Source: DAOQAU01 sp964640325
Lineage (GTDB): Bacteria; Cyanobacteriota; Vampirovibrionia; Gastranaerophilales; Gastranaerophilaceae
Assembly (NCBI GenBank): GCA_964640325.1
Contig: CAZXID010000004.1
Coordinates: 1-64,000 of the forward strand
Direction of reading: 5' to 3'
Length of the DNA stretch: 64,000 nt
The notes under the pieces were generated by a model. The model did no database searches and was not told the DNA's origin. It was given only the letters and a program-made list of their open reading frames with translations. A program made the translations under genes and the position numbers. Of the stretch, positions 25,388 through 33,630 are shown one piece after another (position 1 is the first letter of the stretch; each line of letters starts with the position of its first letter).

Positions 25388-25428
25388 GCGCGGGATTTTT
25401 CTAAGAAAAGTCCCGCGTTTCTTTTTTT
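25388..25428 (+). terminator. Terminator after the HEAT gene
   Basis: CGCGGGATTTT/AAAAGTCCCGCG (one mismatch or bulge) followed by TTTCTTTTTTT. Confidence 0.85.
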
Positions 25429-25571
25429 AGGGGTTATTATTTTATTTATACACAAAATATATGATTTTTTCTGAAAAAAGTTTAATTTTTATTAATTTAA
25501 ATCTATAATATACATGGACTTATTATAAATTATCATTAATATTTCAAATATCTAAAACTGAAAGGAAAATT

Positions 25572-25811
25572 ATGGTTGCAAACATTGTAAATTTGTTATC
25601 AAGAGCTTTTTCAGCTAATAATTTGCGAAAGACCACAGCGCTTACGCCTGTTTCTAATGCCAATCCGTTTTCTAATCCTTTTGTTACTTCTGCAACTGCA
25701 AAGAATTACGCAGGCTATGCTAAGAATAAACCTGTCCAGGGTGGGTATTTTGCCGGTTATCATAATGGTAAGCCTAATATAGTCGGACAAAGATTGTTTT
25801 TGGAAGTTTAA
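25572..25811 (+). CDS. Small hypothetical protein
   Basis: 79 aa, rich in Asn, Ala, Gly, Tyr and Phe with motifs NPFSNPF and YFAGYHNG. AAAGGA site 7 nt upstream. It has the look of the short, low-complexity N-terminal regions seen on other proteins in this window, but stands alone. Unknown. Confidence 0.5.
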   Translation: MVANIVNLLSRAFSANNLRKTTALTPVSNANPFSNPFVTSATAKNYAGYAKNKPVQGGYFAGYHNGKPNIVGQRLFLEV

Positions 25812-25824
25812 AAATTTTAATATT

Positions 25825-25853
25825 TTGATTAAATCACGCTTATATGTTATAAA
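25825..25853 (+). promoter_or_regulatory. Promoter of the RWYD gene, leaderless geometry
   Basis: TTGATT, 17 nt, TATAAA (extended by TG at 25845-25846), then 6 nt to the ATG. No Shine-Dalgarno sequence. Confidence 0.65.
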
Positions 25854-25859
25854 TTTCTT

Positions 25860-26189
25860 ATGAAGCATGTAAGGTGGTATGATAAAAATCCTGATTTAAA
25901 GGAAGTTTTTGAGTTTATTGAGGGGCTTGATGCCGAGTATCAGGCTGATATTGCAAAAGAGATTTTGCAGATTTTGATAAACGATTTTAAGTTTGATTTG
26001 GACGAAAAAATAAATAAAATATCAAAAAATTATACTTACAAATGCCGGCGATGGTATGACAGGAACATAGACTTGCATACTTCTTTTGAAATTATAAAAG
26101 ATGTCTCGGAAGATGTTCAGCATTTGATTATAAAAAAAATAGTTCAAACTGTTCTTTTGATTTATTTTGAAAGTGGTGGAAATGGATAA
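25860..26189 (+). CDS. RWYD double-repeat protein (copy A)
   Basis: 109 aa made of two copies of a module of about 38 residues. The first starts HVRWYDKNPDL near residue 3 and the second starts CRRWYDRNIDL near residue 62. After RWYD-x-N/D-x-D-L each copy continues as a helix pair with a conserved Phe-Glu. The protein at 55506-55808 has the same two-module form. I do not recognise the family and give no function. It overlaps the following SDR gene by 8 nt. Confidence 0.75.
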   Translation: MKHVRWYDKNPDLKEVFEFIEGLDAEYQADIAKEILQILINDFKFDLDEKINKISKNYTYKCRRWYDRNIDLHTSFEIIKDVSEDVQHLIIKKIVQTVLLIYFESGGNG

Positions 26190-26910
26190 AAATATTCTTT
26201 TAACTGGAGCATCCAGGGGAATAGGAAAGGCAATTGCTTTAGAGTTGGCATCTTTGGGGTATAAACTTTTTTTGACTGCTAAAAACGAAAAAAAATTGGC
26301 TGACTTTTCAAAAGAAATAGGCGCAAGAGGTTTTTTTGCCTGCGATTTGTCAAATTTTCCCCAAGTTGAAAAGCTTGGAGAGTTTATAAGGGAAAATGAA
26401 ATAAATATTTTGATAAACAATGCGGGGGAATACTTGTATTCAAATATAGAAGATGTTGGCAGAGAAAAGATTTTGCAAATTTTTGAAGTTAATTTATTGT
26501 CTCCTGTATTATTATGTTCAAATGCAACTCCTTTTATGAAATCTCAAAAGTGGGGCAGGATAGTAAATATCGGTTCGATTAGCGGGGTTATGGGAGAGGC
26601 TTATGCAAGTCTTTATTCGGGCTCAAAATCAGGGCTTATAGGTTTTACCAAAGCTCTGGCACTTGAACTTGCGCAACACAATATTACCGTAAATACTATA
26701 AATCCGGGGTGGGTACAGACCGATTTGGGTGAAAAATCGATTGAAAAAAGCGAATTTTCTCAAGAAGAAACCCTTGATATGATTCCTCAAAGAAGGTTTG
26801 TCGAACCAAAAGAAGTAGCAAAACTTGTTGCTTATTTGATTTCCGATGATGCAAGAGGGGTAACAGGGCAGTCGATTAATCTTTGTGCGGGGCTGAGCGT
26901 CGGAGTTTGA
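26182..26910 (+). CDS. Short-chain dehydrogenase/reductase (FabG-like)
   Basis: 242 aa classical SDR. GASRGIG near residue 8 binds NAD(P), INNAG follows, and the catalytic Ser (GSISG), Tyr and Lys (YSGSKSG) are present. The C-terminal PGWVQTDL and VTGQSINLCAGLSVG match 3-oxoacyl-ACP reductases. The substrate is not proven; no other fatty-acid gene is adjacent. I take the ATG at 26182 over an upstream TTG at 26167 because it starts the Rossmann strand directly. Confidence 0.88.
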   Translation: MDKNILLTGASRGIGKAIALELASLGYKLFLTAKNEKKLADFSKEIGARGFFACDLSNFPQVEKLGEFIRENEINILINNAGEYLYSNIEDVGREKILQIFEVNLLSPVLLCSNATPFMKSQKWGRIVNIGSISGVMGEAYASLYSGSKSGLIGFTKALALELAQHNITVNTINPGWVQTDLGEKSIEKSEFSQEETLDMIPQRRFVEPKEVAKLVAYLISDDARGVTGQSINLCAGLSVGV

Positions 26911-27633
26911 CTAAACAGATGCACCTTCTTGCGTTGCCATTTTGTTTAAAACATTTTTTGCACCGTCTGTTGATTTGGCAAGTTTTACCACGAAGTTAAT
27001 GGCTTCCACGTCTCTTGCAATTGCTTCTTTAAGCCCGATAATCTCTTCCATGCTTAAATTTTTTATGCTTTCATCATTGATGTTGTCTAAATATTTTTGA
27101 AAATTTTCCTGAGATTTTGCATCAAACCCTGGCATATCAAGCTTTGTTGCGTACCATTTGTGAAATTGCTGAATTGTATAGTAAGAGTTGAGAGGCAAAT
27201 CTCTCATAACAAACATTGGTTTTGTTGTCAGCGAAATTTTATTTTCCTTGCCCAAAATAGCAAGCAAACAAGTTAAATATAGGGCTTTTATTCCTTTAAC
27301 CGTTGTTATAAAGCCTTCTTCAAGACCTATCAACCTTAAAAATTTGTCTGCAAAAGGTATTTTATGGATTTTTGTTCCATGTTTTCGGATAAATTCAAGT
27401 ATTTTATCCGGATTATTTTGGCAATTTTTTAATATTGTTTTTAATTCATTGTCAAGTTTTTCTTTGTTTTTTTCTGTCATAGAATTAAGTTTAAGACTGT
27501 CTGATTTTGAAAAAACAATTTTTGAAGTAGAGTTTGAAAAAGAACGTTTCAAACTGCTGCCCAATTTGTGTTTCAACCGTTTTTCCTGCAAGGACAAAAC
27601 CCAATATATAAATTTTTGTACAAAATCGAACAT
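26911..27633 (-). CDS. Hypothetical protein
   Basis: 240 aa, mostly helical, rich in Lys/Ser/Asn. The N-terminus (FDFVQKFIYWVLSLQEKRLKH) is amphipathic and a hydrophobic stretch (IKALYLTCLLAILG, about 117-130) could be a membrane contact or core helix. GGGG site before the ATG. No recognisable domain. Confidence 0.6.
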   Translation of the reverse strand: MFDFVQKFIYWVLSLQEKRLKHKLGSSLKRSFSNSTSKIVFSKSDSLKLNSMTEKNKEKLDNELKTILKNCQNNPDKILEFIRKHGTKIHKIPFADKFLRLIGLEEGFITTVKGIKALYLTCLLAILGKENKISLTTKPMFVMRDLPLNSYYTIQQFHKWYATKLDMPGFDAKSQENFQKYLDNINDESIKNLSMEEIIGLKEAIARDVEAINFVVKLAKSTDGAKNVLNKMATQEGASV

Positions 27634-27676
27634 AACAACCCCTTGAAGTCTATATATTTATAAAAACAAATTATGT

Positions 27677-28039
27677 TCAATTATTGCTTATAATTGAAAA
27701 ATTTCTATTTAAAAGCATTCTTTTTTGTTCGTAAAAATCTATGTCATTAAGGTATATATGTGCATATTTGTCATATTTTGTTATGTTGAAAAGCGCTGAA
27801 ATCTCTGCCTGGAGGTTAAAAAGAGATATTTCTCTTTTTTGGGAGAGTTCTTTTAAAAAATCCAAAAATTCACAGCAAATATATTCAACGTTTTGTAAAT
27901 TAAGCGCGACAGGTTTGTTATTGGGGAATTTTTTCAAAGTTTTTTTTAATTTATCAACCAATTTTGACGAAATGTCTTGTGTATTAAATTTGAGTACACA
28001 ATTGTAAGTGTTTTTGTCAATTTTTGAATTATTTTTCAT
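27677..28039 (-). CDS. STAS-domain-like protein with Cys at the phosphoacceptor site
   Basis: 120 aa. The centre (VALNLQNVEYICCEFLDFLKEL) has the layout of the STAS switch loop (D-S-S-G-L), but with Cys-Cys where the phosphorylated Ser would be. The rest fits the alternating strand-helix pattern. STAS proteins bind anti-sigma kinases or serve as regulatory modules. Without the Ser it cannot be switched in the usual way. AAGGAT site before the ATG. It is next to the histidine kinase on the same strand. Confidence 0.55.
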   Translation of the reverse strand: MKNNSKIDKNTYNCVLKFNTQDISSKLVDKLKKTLKKFPNNKPVALNLQNVEYICCEFLDFLKELSQKREISLFNLQAEISALFNITKYDKYAHIYLNDIDFYEQKRMLLNRNFSIISNN

Positions 28040-28125
28040 ACCGATCCTTATCTTCAGCGAGGACTAATCACCAGTATTCTAACATTTATTCAGATTTATA
28101 CCAGTATCTTAAATAATAATTTTTT

Positions 28126-29580
28126 TTAAACTTTAGTATAAACAGGAAGCATTATTGTAATTTTTGTCCCCTGCCCGAGCTCACTGTCAAGTATAATTTT
28201 CCCGTTATGTGCTTCAATAATGCTTTTTGTTATATAAAGTCCCAGTCCTGCACCTACGGTTTTGTTCTGTTTGGCAAAACTTACGTAGCTTGAAAAAACA
28301 TCTTGTTGGTGTTCGATTTTTATCCCTCTGCCAAAATCTTTTATAGAAATTCCCATATGGTTTTCCTGTTCAAATATTTCTATTATAATTTCACCTTTTT
28401 CACCTGAGTGTTCACTGGCATTTGCAATAAGGTTGTGAAGAGCTCTTTTCATCTCCAAAAAATCAAAAAACAGCAGGGTTTTGTCGGTCTTGCATTTGAA
28501 GTTAATTTTTTGTTTTTTGGGCGAAAGAATATATTTTGTTAATTCAATACAGTGTAAAATTAATTCTTTTACGCAGAAAAAATCTTTGCACAAATTTATT
28601 TTTTCTTGTTCTATTTTGTTTTTACAAAGCAAATTTTCCACCAGATCTTGCATAAATTTTGTAGAGCTTAAAATATCTTCAAGAATTTCCTGTTTGTCAA
28701 TATCTGTTTGGTGAAATTTATGATCCAAAAGCATGTTAAGAGCATTTATTTCAGCTTTTATAGGTGTCTTAAGGTCATGTGCCACTGTCGCCAGAAAGGT
28801 TTCTTTGTCCGCGGACAAAATTTCTTGAATTTTGTGGTTTTTTAAAATATTGTAAATTTGTGATTTGATTATATTTATATCAAAAGGTTTTTCTATATAA
28901 GCATAGGAGCCTAAATCATAACTTTTAATTTTATTTTTTGCGTCAGAAAGTGCGCTGATAAAAATAATCGGAGTATTTTGGTTAAGCGGTGTTTTTTTGA
29001 TAATTTTTATCAAGTCAAATCCTGAAATTTCGGGCATCATAATATCAAGTAAAAACAAATCAAATTTTTCTCTCAGTACAAATTCCATTGCTTGCGCGGG
29101 TTTTGTAAAGCTTGATATTTCCAGTTTAAAGTCTGATAAGACTTCTTCAAGCAATTCCACGTTCATTACATTATCATCGACAATCATTATCTTAAGACCT
29201 TCAACTCCGCTGTAATCGGTGTCATCGGCTTCGCTTTGAATAAAAGGGTATTGTTGGCTATTGAGATAATCTTTAATCATTGATTTGTCAAACGGGCATG
29301 CGATTACCGTATTTATTCCTATTTTATTTGCAGCTAAAATGTTTTTTCTGGAGGAATTGTTTGAGCAGATCCAAAATTCTACATCAGGATTATTATTTTT
29401 AATTTTTTCTATTGTTTTTAAGTCATTCTTTTCAAAATCTGATTTTACAACGCAAAGTTTTATATCATTAAAACTTTTGATATGTTTGAGTTTTGATGTA
29501 TTCTCAGCAAAAATAAAGTTGCCATAGCTTTTTTCGTCTATCCAATTCCTGTTTGTGTAGGTAAAGCCCATCTCTGACAT
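28126..29580 (-). CDS. Response regulator-histidine kinase hybrid
   Basis: 484 aa. Residues 1-115 look like a degenerate receiver. A true receiver (130-245) has D135-D136, phosphoacceptor D179 (LLDIMMPEISG) and K231. Then a HisKA helix pair has the phosphorylated His268 in AHDLKTP, and a HATPase domain has NLIANASEHS, DFGRGI and GAGLGLYITKS. No membrane segment, so it is cytoplasmic. The receiver precedes the kinase, as in BarA-independent RR-HK chains common in cyanobacteria. AGGAT site before the ATG. No separate response regulator is adjacent. Confidence 0.92.
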   Translation of the reverse strand: MSEMGFTYTNRNWIDEKSYGNFIFAENTSKLKHIKSFNDIKLCVVKSDFEKNDLKTIEKIKNNNPDVEFWICSNNSSRKNILAANKIGINTVIACPFDKSMIKDYLNSQQYPFIQSEADDTDYSGVEGLKIMIVDDNVMNVELLEEVLSDFKLEISSFTKPAQAMEFVLREKFDLFLLDIMMPEISGFDLIKIIKKTPLNQNTPIIFISALSDAKNKIKSYDLGSYAYIEKPFDINIIKSQIYNILKNHKIQEILSADKETFLATVAHDLKTPIKAEINALNMLLDHKFHQTDIDKQEILEDILSSTKFMQDLVENLLCKNKIEQEKINLCKDFFCVKELILHCIELTKYILSPKKQKINFKCKTDKTLLFFDFLEMKRALHNLIANASEHSGEKGEIIIEIFEQENHMGISIKDFGRGIKIEHQQDVFSSYVSFAKQNKTVGAGLGLYITKSIIEAHNGKIILDSELGQGTKITIMLPVYTKV

Positions 29581-29669
29581 TTTTAAATCCTAAAATTTAA
29601 ACAATAAACTACCTAGGATGATAATAGATTCAAGACTAGATTTAAACTGGTCATGTGGGTTATATTGGC

Positions 29670-29733
29670 TGAAAGGGCTGAAAAAGTGAAGGGATGAGGG
29701 GTGAACAGCTCACTGCTCACTCTTTACTATTTA
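29670..29733. repeat. Inverted heptad arrays at the end of the permease gene
   Basis: Forward units GCTGAAAG/GGCTGAAAAAGTGAAGGGATGAGGGGTGAA are followed directly by the reverse type CTCACTGCTCACTCTTTACTATTTATT, which reaches the stop codon of the ABC permease gene. Confidence 0.6.
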
Positions 29734-30555
29734 TTCTTTAACCCCGCCTTGCAAAAGGTCGTTTATAAAATATTTTTTGCCTAAAAGAAAAATTCCGATA
29801 ACAGGGAGGGTGCAAATTACTGCACATGCAAGCAAAGCCCCCCACATTGTAACTTCTCTGAAGCTCCCCTTAAACGCAGCCAGCCCCAAAGGCAAGGTGC
29901 GCATAGAATCAGAACTTGTGATAATTAAAGGCCACATAAAGCTGTTCCAGCTTGAAACAAAAGTGAATATTCCAAGCGTTACAATTGCAGGAAGTGCAAG
30001 CGGAAGAGCTATTTTGAAAAACATTTGAAAAATGTTACATCCATCTATTTTAGAGGATTCTTCCAATTCTTTGGGCAGGTTCAAGAAATATTGCCTGAGC
30101 ATAAAAACCCCGAAGCCTCCGAAAAAGCCCGGAATAATAAGCGCCTGATAAGTGTCTACCAGGTGAAGCTCTCTCATCAAAAAGAAAAGCGGAATGATGT
30201 TTACCTGAGGCGGAATCATCATTGTTATTAGGAAAATAAAAAACAAAATGTCTTTTCCTTTGAATTTAAGCCTTGCAAAGGCGTATCCTGCAAGTGCCGA
30301 AAATAAAACTTGCCCTAGGGTAGTTATCGTCGCGACAAAAAGACTGTTTAAAAAATATTTCGCTATAGGAATAGAAGCAAATACACTTTTGTAATTTTCA
30401 AAAGTCATGCTTTTTGAAAAGAGTTTGGGCGGATATGAAAAAATTTCGCCACTTGGCATAAGAGAAAGGCTTAACATAGCAAAAAAGGGCAAAAGCATAC
30501 TCAGCGCGATTAAAATTAAAATAAAATATCCCAAAAAAATTCTTAAATTCTTCAT
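29731..30555 (-). CDS. Carbohydrate ABC transporter permease (MalG type)
   Basis: 274 aa from the ATG at 30555, six predicted membrane segments. The EAA loop reads EELEESSKIDGCNIFQMFFKIALPLALPAI (split for reading: EELEESSKIDG, then KIALPLALP), the contact site for the ATPase. The family imports maltose, glycerol-3-phosphate or other sugars. No partner permease, binding protein or ATPase lies beside it, so substrate and operon are unknown. A longer frame (to 30726) runs into repeats. The chosen ATG sits 7 nt after TAAAAT. Confidence 0.88.
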   Translation of the reverse strand: MKNLRIFLGYFILILIALSMLLPFFAMLSLSLMPSGEIFSYPPKLFSKSMTFENYKSVFASIPIAKYFLNSLFVATITTLGQVLFSALAGYAFARLKFKGKDILFFIFLITMMIPPQVNIIPLFFLMRELHLVDTYQALIIPGFFGGFGVFMLRQYFLNLPKELEESSKIDGCNIFQMFFKIALPLALPAIVTLGIFTFVSSWNSFMWPLIITSSDSMRTLPLGLAAFKGSFREVTMWGALLACAVICTLPVIGIFLLGKKYFINDLLQGGVKE

Positions 30556-31206
30556 GAATTCTATTTTAGCATGATTTGTTATTAAATGTTGCGTGCGTAG
30601 CATTTGTCTTGCTGCGCTCGCATGAAACAAAATAAACATGCACACATTTTCTAAAAGCCAAAAAACATGAATTGAAGGCATCTTCATCAATCTATACAGA
30701 GTGGCTACGTGCGTAGCACTTGTCACTATTGCACATCAATGCTAAAGAGTGGACTATTTATACATTCCGTGACGCCATTTTCTACGGCTCGATTTGTCAT
30801 CCCGCACTGCGTTGCTGGATCTAATCTCGCCTTGAAAAGAAGGCAAAAAAAAGTTTGCTCTTTTGGAGCAAACATTAAATAAACACGAGGATATTAAGAG
30901 AGAGAGTATAAAATGAAATCTTTTTTAATAGTTCGTTTTAAGTTTTGAGCACAATTATTTGAAATTTAACCCTAAAGTTATAATTCCTTTTCCCTTACTC
31001 TTATATAAAGTTTTTTTTAGTAAATATATTGCTCCGTAAAAAAATATTTGTTAATAAAACTTAATAAAAATCGTCACAAGCCAGATATTTGCCCATCTTA
31101 TTTTTCAGGTTCATATTAAGTTAATATAAAGGCTTGATGATGGTGTGATAAACTTAAAATATGGAGAAAACAGTATTGTATTAAGATTGCAGTGAAGGAG
31201 ATAGTT
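30556..31206. other. 650-nt spacer: direct repeat, REP fragment, hairpin
   Basis: No convincing gene. It holds a near-duplicate GTGCGTAGCA(T/C)TTGTC at about 30589-30603 and 30708-30722, a degraded REP end TGTCATCCCGCACTGCG near 30797, and a hairpin GTTTGCTC/GAGCAAAC at 30853-30873 with an A-run on the left (minus-strand terminator shape). A purine leader GGATATTAAGAGAGAGAG (30888-30906) precedes an 11-codon frame at 30913-30948. The last 200 nt are AT-rich, with a weak promoter before the aminotransferase gene. Confidence 0.55.
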
Positions 31207-32331
31207 ATGATACCTATTTTGGATTTAAAAAGACAGTACGACAAAATCGGGAAAGAGATTGAAAAAGAAGTAGTGGCGGTTTTGCGCTCAGGTTCTTACA
31301 TTTTGGGGAATCACAATAAAGAGCTTGAAAAAGAGCTTTCCGAGTATATCGGAGTAAAGCATGCCGTTGCGTTGAATTCCGGAACAGACGCACTTCACCT
31401 TGCGCTAAGAGCACTTGATATAGGAGCAGGTGACGAGGTTATTTCTGTAGCTTTTACTTTTGTAGCAACAACAGAAGCTATAGGAATTGTCGGTGCCAAA
31501 CCCGTTTTTGTTGACATTGATCCCGATACTTTTAATATTGATGTTGAAAAGATAGAAAATGCGATTACGCCGAAAACTAAGGCTATAATTCCTGTTCATC
31601 TTTACGGTCAGCCTTGTAATATGGATGTAATTATGGATATTGCAAAAAAACATAATCTTTATGTTATAGAAGACTGCTGTCAGGCAATAGGTGCAAAATA
31701 TAAAGATAAAATGGTGGGTTCATTCGGCGATGTGGGATGTTTTAGTTTCTTTCCTACCAAAAATTTGGGCGCAATGGGAGACGGCGGACTGTTGACCACA
31801 AATTCGCAGGCAATAAAAGACAGAGTAATAGGCTTAAGAAACCATGGCGGTGCTGTCAGGTACTATCACGATGAAATCGGTGTAAACAGCAGGCTTGATG
31901 AAGTTCAGGCGGCGATTTTGAGAATTAAATTTAAGCACATTGAAGAATGGAACAAAAAAAGACGTCAAAACGCTTACAGGTACAATGAGTTTTTTGCAAG
32001 TTGTGCCGATGTTCAAACACCAAAAGAGTTGGATGACACTTACTGTGTTTATCACCAATATACAATAAAAATTCCTAACCGCGATGAAGTTCACAAAATG
32101 CTTCAAGAGGCCGGAATAGGTGCTATGCTTTATTATCCCGTACCATTGCACCTGCAAAAAGTTCATGAATATTTGGGCGTAAAAGAAGGCGCACTTCCCG
32201 CAACAGAAGCTGATACCAAAGTTGTAATTTCTTTGCCGATGTTTCCCGAATTGACTCTTGATGAGCAAAAAACAGTTGCCAATACTGTTATTGAATGTAT
32301 TAATAAGTCAAAAACCGCAGTCGGGGTTTGA
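31207..32331 (+). CDS. DegT/DnrJ/EryC1 family aminotransferase
   Basis: 374 aa PLP enzyme. NSGTDALHLALRA binds the cofactor phosphate, VIEDCCQAIGA holds the PLP-binding Asp, and the Schiff-base Lys is in FFPTKNLGAMGDGG. Members transaminate keto-sugars on nucleotide sugars for surface glycans. I choose the ATG at 31207 because GAAGGAG precedes it by 8 nt; an upstream ATG at 31192 lacks a site. It is monocistronic with a strong terminator. Confidence 0.95.
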   Translation: MIPILDLKRQYDKIGKEIEKEVVAVLRSGSYILGNHNKELEKELSEYIGVKHAVALNSGTDALHLALRALDIGAGDEVISVAFTFVATTEAIGIVGAKPVFVDIDPDTFNIDVEKIENAITPKTKAIIPVHLYGQPCNMDVIMDIAKKHNLYVIEDCCQAIGAKYKDKMVGSFGDVGCFSFFPTKNLGAMGDGGLLTTNSQAIKDRVIGLRNHGGAVRYYHDEIGVNSRLDEVQAAILRIKFKHIEEWNKKRRQNAYRYNEFFASCADVQTPKELDDTYCVYHQYTIKIPNRDEVHKMLQEAGIGAMLYYPVPLHLQKVHEYLGVKEGALPATEADTKVVISLPMFPELTLDEQKTVANTVIECINKSKTAVGV

Positions 32332-32335
32332 ATAT

Positions 32336-32380
32336 AAAAAAGAGGCGCGAAAGTTTTTAACTTTCGCGCCTCTTTTTTAT
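32336..32380. terminator. Bidirectional terminator
   Basis: A 13-bp stem AGAGGCGCGAAAG/CTTTCGCGCCTCT flanked by A-run and T-run, between the convergent aminotransferase and birA. Confidence 0.9.
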
Positions 32381-33171
32381 TCAATTATTTCGCCCATGTT
32401 GATTTTTTCAATTTCACCGTCTTTGGCGATTAAAATTAAATTCCCGTTATCGTCAAAGCCTTTTGCAAAGCCTTTTTTTATTATATCAAAAATTGCCACT
32501 TTGATTTCTTGTCCTAAAAAGCATGCCATGCTTTCGTAATCGTTTTTTATTGATTTAAACCCATGTTCTAAAAAATTGTCATATCCTTCAAAAAATTCTT
32601 CAAGCAGTTTTTTCATAAATTCAGGTTTATCAATATTTTTTCCCAGTTCAAGATTCAGGCTTGTGGCGGGGCGGTCAATACTTGAAACATCTTGTAAATT
32701 TGCATTTAAATTAACCCCTATTCCAAGCACAATTCCTTTTAATTTTTGTCCCTTAAAAACTGCTTCGGCAAGGATTCCTGATATTTTTTTGCCGTTAACT
32801 AAAACATCATTTGGCCATTTTATTTTTGGATTTAACCCCAGATTTTCTAACTGTTTACACAGGCAAATAGACAAATACTGGGTTAAATTTGAATATGTTT
32901 TTAAACATTCGCTTATGCATCTTGCTGTTTCATTATCGTAAAGTTGTTTGTTTGTGAGATCCTGAAACGAGTTCAGGATGACGGGAGAAGGTTTAAGAAC
33001 GATTGTCATGTAGATATTTTCAGAGCCCAGATTTACCCAAGTTCTGTCAAAACGTCCTCTGCCTTTGGTTTGGAGGTTTGTATAAACAATACTTTTATCT
33101 TCCAAATCATCGATATTTAATTTGGCATAGGTATTTGTAGAATCAATTGTTTCAAAAAAAATGAACTTCAT
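32377..33171 (-). CDS. birA: Biotin--[acetyl-CoA carboxylase] ligase with internal repeat insert
   Basis: 264 aa from the ATG at 33171, without the DNA-binding domain of E. coli BirA. DSTNTYAK at the start, KGRGRFDRTW (biotin-AMP loop GRGR), KWPNDVLVNGKKISGIL with the catalytic Lys, and LGIGVNLN are clear. It attaches biotin to the carboxyl carrier protein. Between IVLKPS and NLTQYLSICLCKQLE an insert of about 30 residues begins VILNSFQDLT, which is the translation of a REP-like palindrome (32956-32984). The start is placed by a promoter 6 nt upstream. Confidence 0.92.
   Translation of the reverse strand: MKFIFFETIDSTNTYAKLNIDDLEDKSIVYTNLQTKGRGRFDRTWVNLGSENIYMTIVLKPSPVILNSFQDLTNKQLYDNETARCISECLKTYSNLTQYLSICLCKQLENLGLNPKIKWPNDVLVNGKKISGILAEAVFKGQKLKGIVLGIGVNLNANLQDVSSIDRPATSLNLELGKNIDKPEFMKKLLEEFFEGYDNFLEHGFKSIKNDYESMACFLGQEIKVAIFDIIKKGFAKGFDDNGNLILIAKDGEIEKINMGEIIE
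32956..32984. repeat. REP-like palindrome inside birA
   Basis: ATCCTGAA (32959-32966) with TTCAGGAT (32972-32979), GAGATC and GACGGG ends. It is the same element type as intergenic copies at 22341-22357 and 38408-38480, read in frame here. Confidence 0.8.
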
Positions 33172-33177
33172 TGTGTG

Positions 33178-33206
33178 ATTATACAAAGTTCAGGCGGAAA
33201 AATCAA
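33178..33206 (-). promoter_or_regulatory. Promoter of birA, leaderless geometry
   Basis: TTGATT, 17 nt, TATAAT, then CACACA and the ATG. The -35 box lies within a terminator-like hairpin (33191-33221). Confidence 0.75.
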
Positions 33207-33221
33207 AGATTTTTCCGCCTG
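33191..33221. terminator. Hairpin upstream of birA
   Basis: CAGGCGGAAAAATC/GATTTTTCCGCCTG, 14 bp with a 3-nt loop, just past the stop of the minus-strand gene at 33241. It lacks a clean U-run and overlaps the birA promoter. Confidence 0.6.
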
Positions 33222-33240
33222 ATACCTTTTGTGTATAATA

Positions 33241-33609
33241 TTACCTTTGTCCTGCATAATATTCGATTCTTGATTCTTGCATAAGTTTAAATATTCTTTT
33301 TGCATCTAAGGGGGTGCTTTTTGAAATTTCGATAAAAGCTTCTCCCTTATTTATTATTTTGTTAAACAAAGGAATGTCCATTGCTAACCTTGAGGTTGTT
33401 TCGCAATAAACTTTGTTTAAATCAGTAAATATTTTTACTTTAAGCCCTTTAGATAAACTTTTAATTTCCGAAAAATGCGTCGTAATAGAATCAAAATCAA
33501 CATTTGGATTTTTAGCCAAAGTTTTCAATGTTTTTCTTGACATGTAAAGCCTACCAAAAGAAGTATTTTTTGAAGCTGGTGAACTAGAATTCAAATTTTG
33601 TATTTGCAT
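33241..33609 (-). CDS. Small hypothetical protein (paralogue pair, member 1)
   Basis: 122 aa. It starts MQIQNLN, reaches TSFGRLYMSRKTLK near residue 18 and then has a helical domain with KSLSKGLKVKIF. The neighbouring protein at 33631 shares the order MQIQ, (S/N)F, Y-x-(M/V)SRKxLK and (S/I)SKG, so they are paralogues 21 nt apart. AAGGAT-type site before the start. No known domain. Confidence 0.65.
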   Translation of the reverse strand: MQIQNLNSSSPASKNTSFGRLYMSRKTLKTLAKNPNVDFDSITTHFSEIKSLSKGLKVKIFTDLNKVYCETTSRLAMDIPLFNKIINKGEAFIEISKSTPLDAKRIFKLMQESRIEYYAGQR

Positions 33610-33630
33610 ATTTTTATCCTTTATTTTTTA

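Noticed and set aside
26167..26181. Upstream TTG start for the SDR gene
   Set aside because: The ATG at 26182 directly precedes the Rossmann strand and needs no extra residues.
30556..30726. N-terminal extension of the ABC permease
   Set aside because: It has no family counterpart, crosses repeats, and the ATG at 30555 begins the usual permease start.
30913..30948. 11-codon leader peptide
   Set aside because: Too short to support without transcription data; no attenuator-type run of codons.
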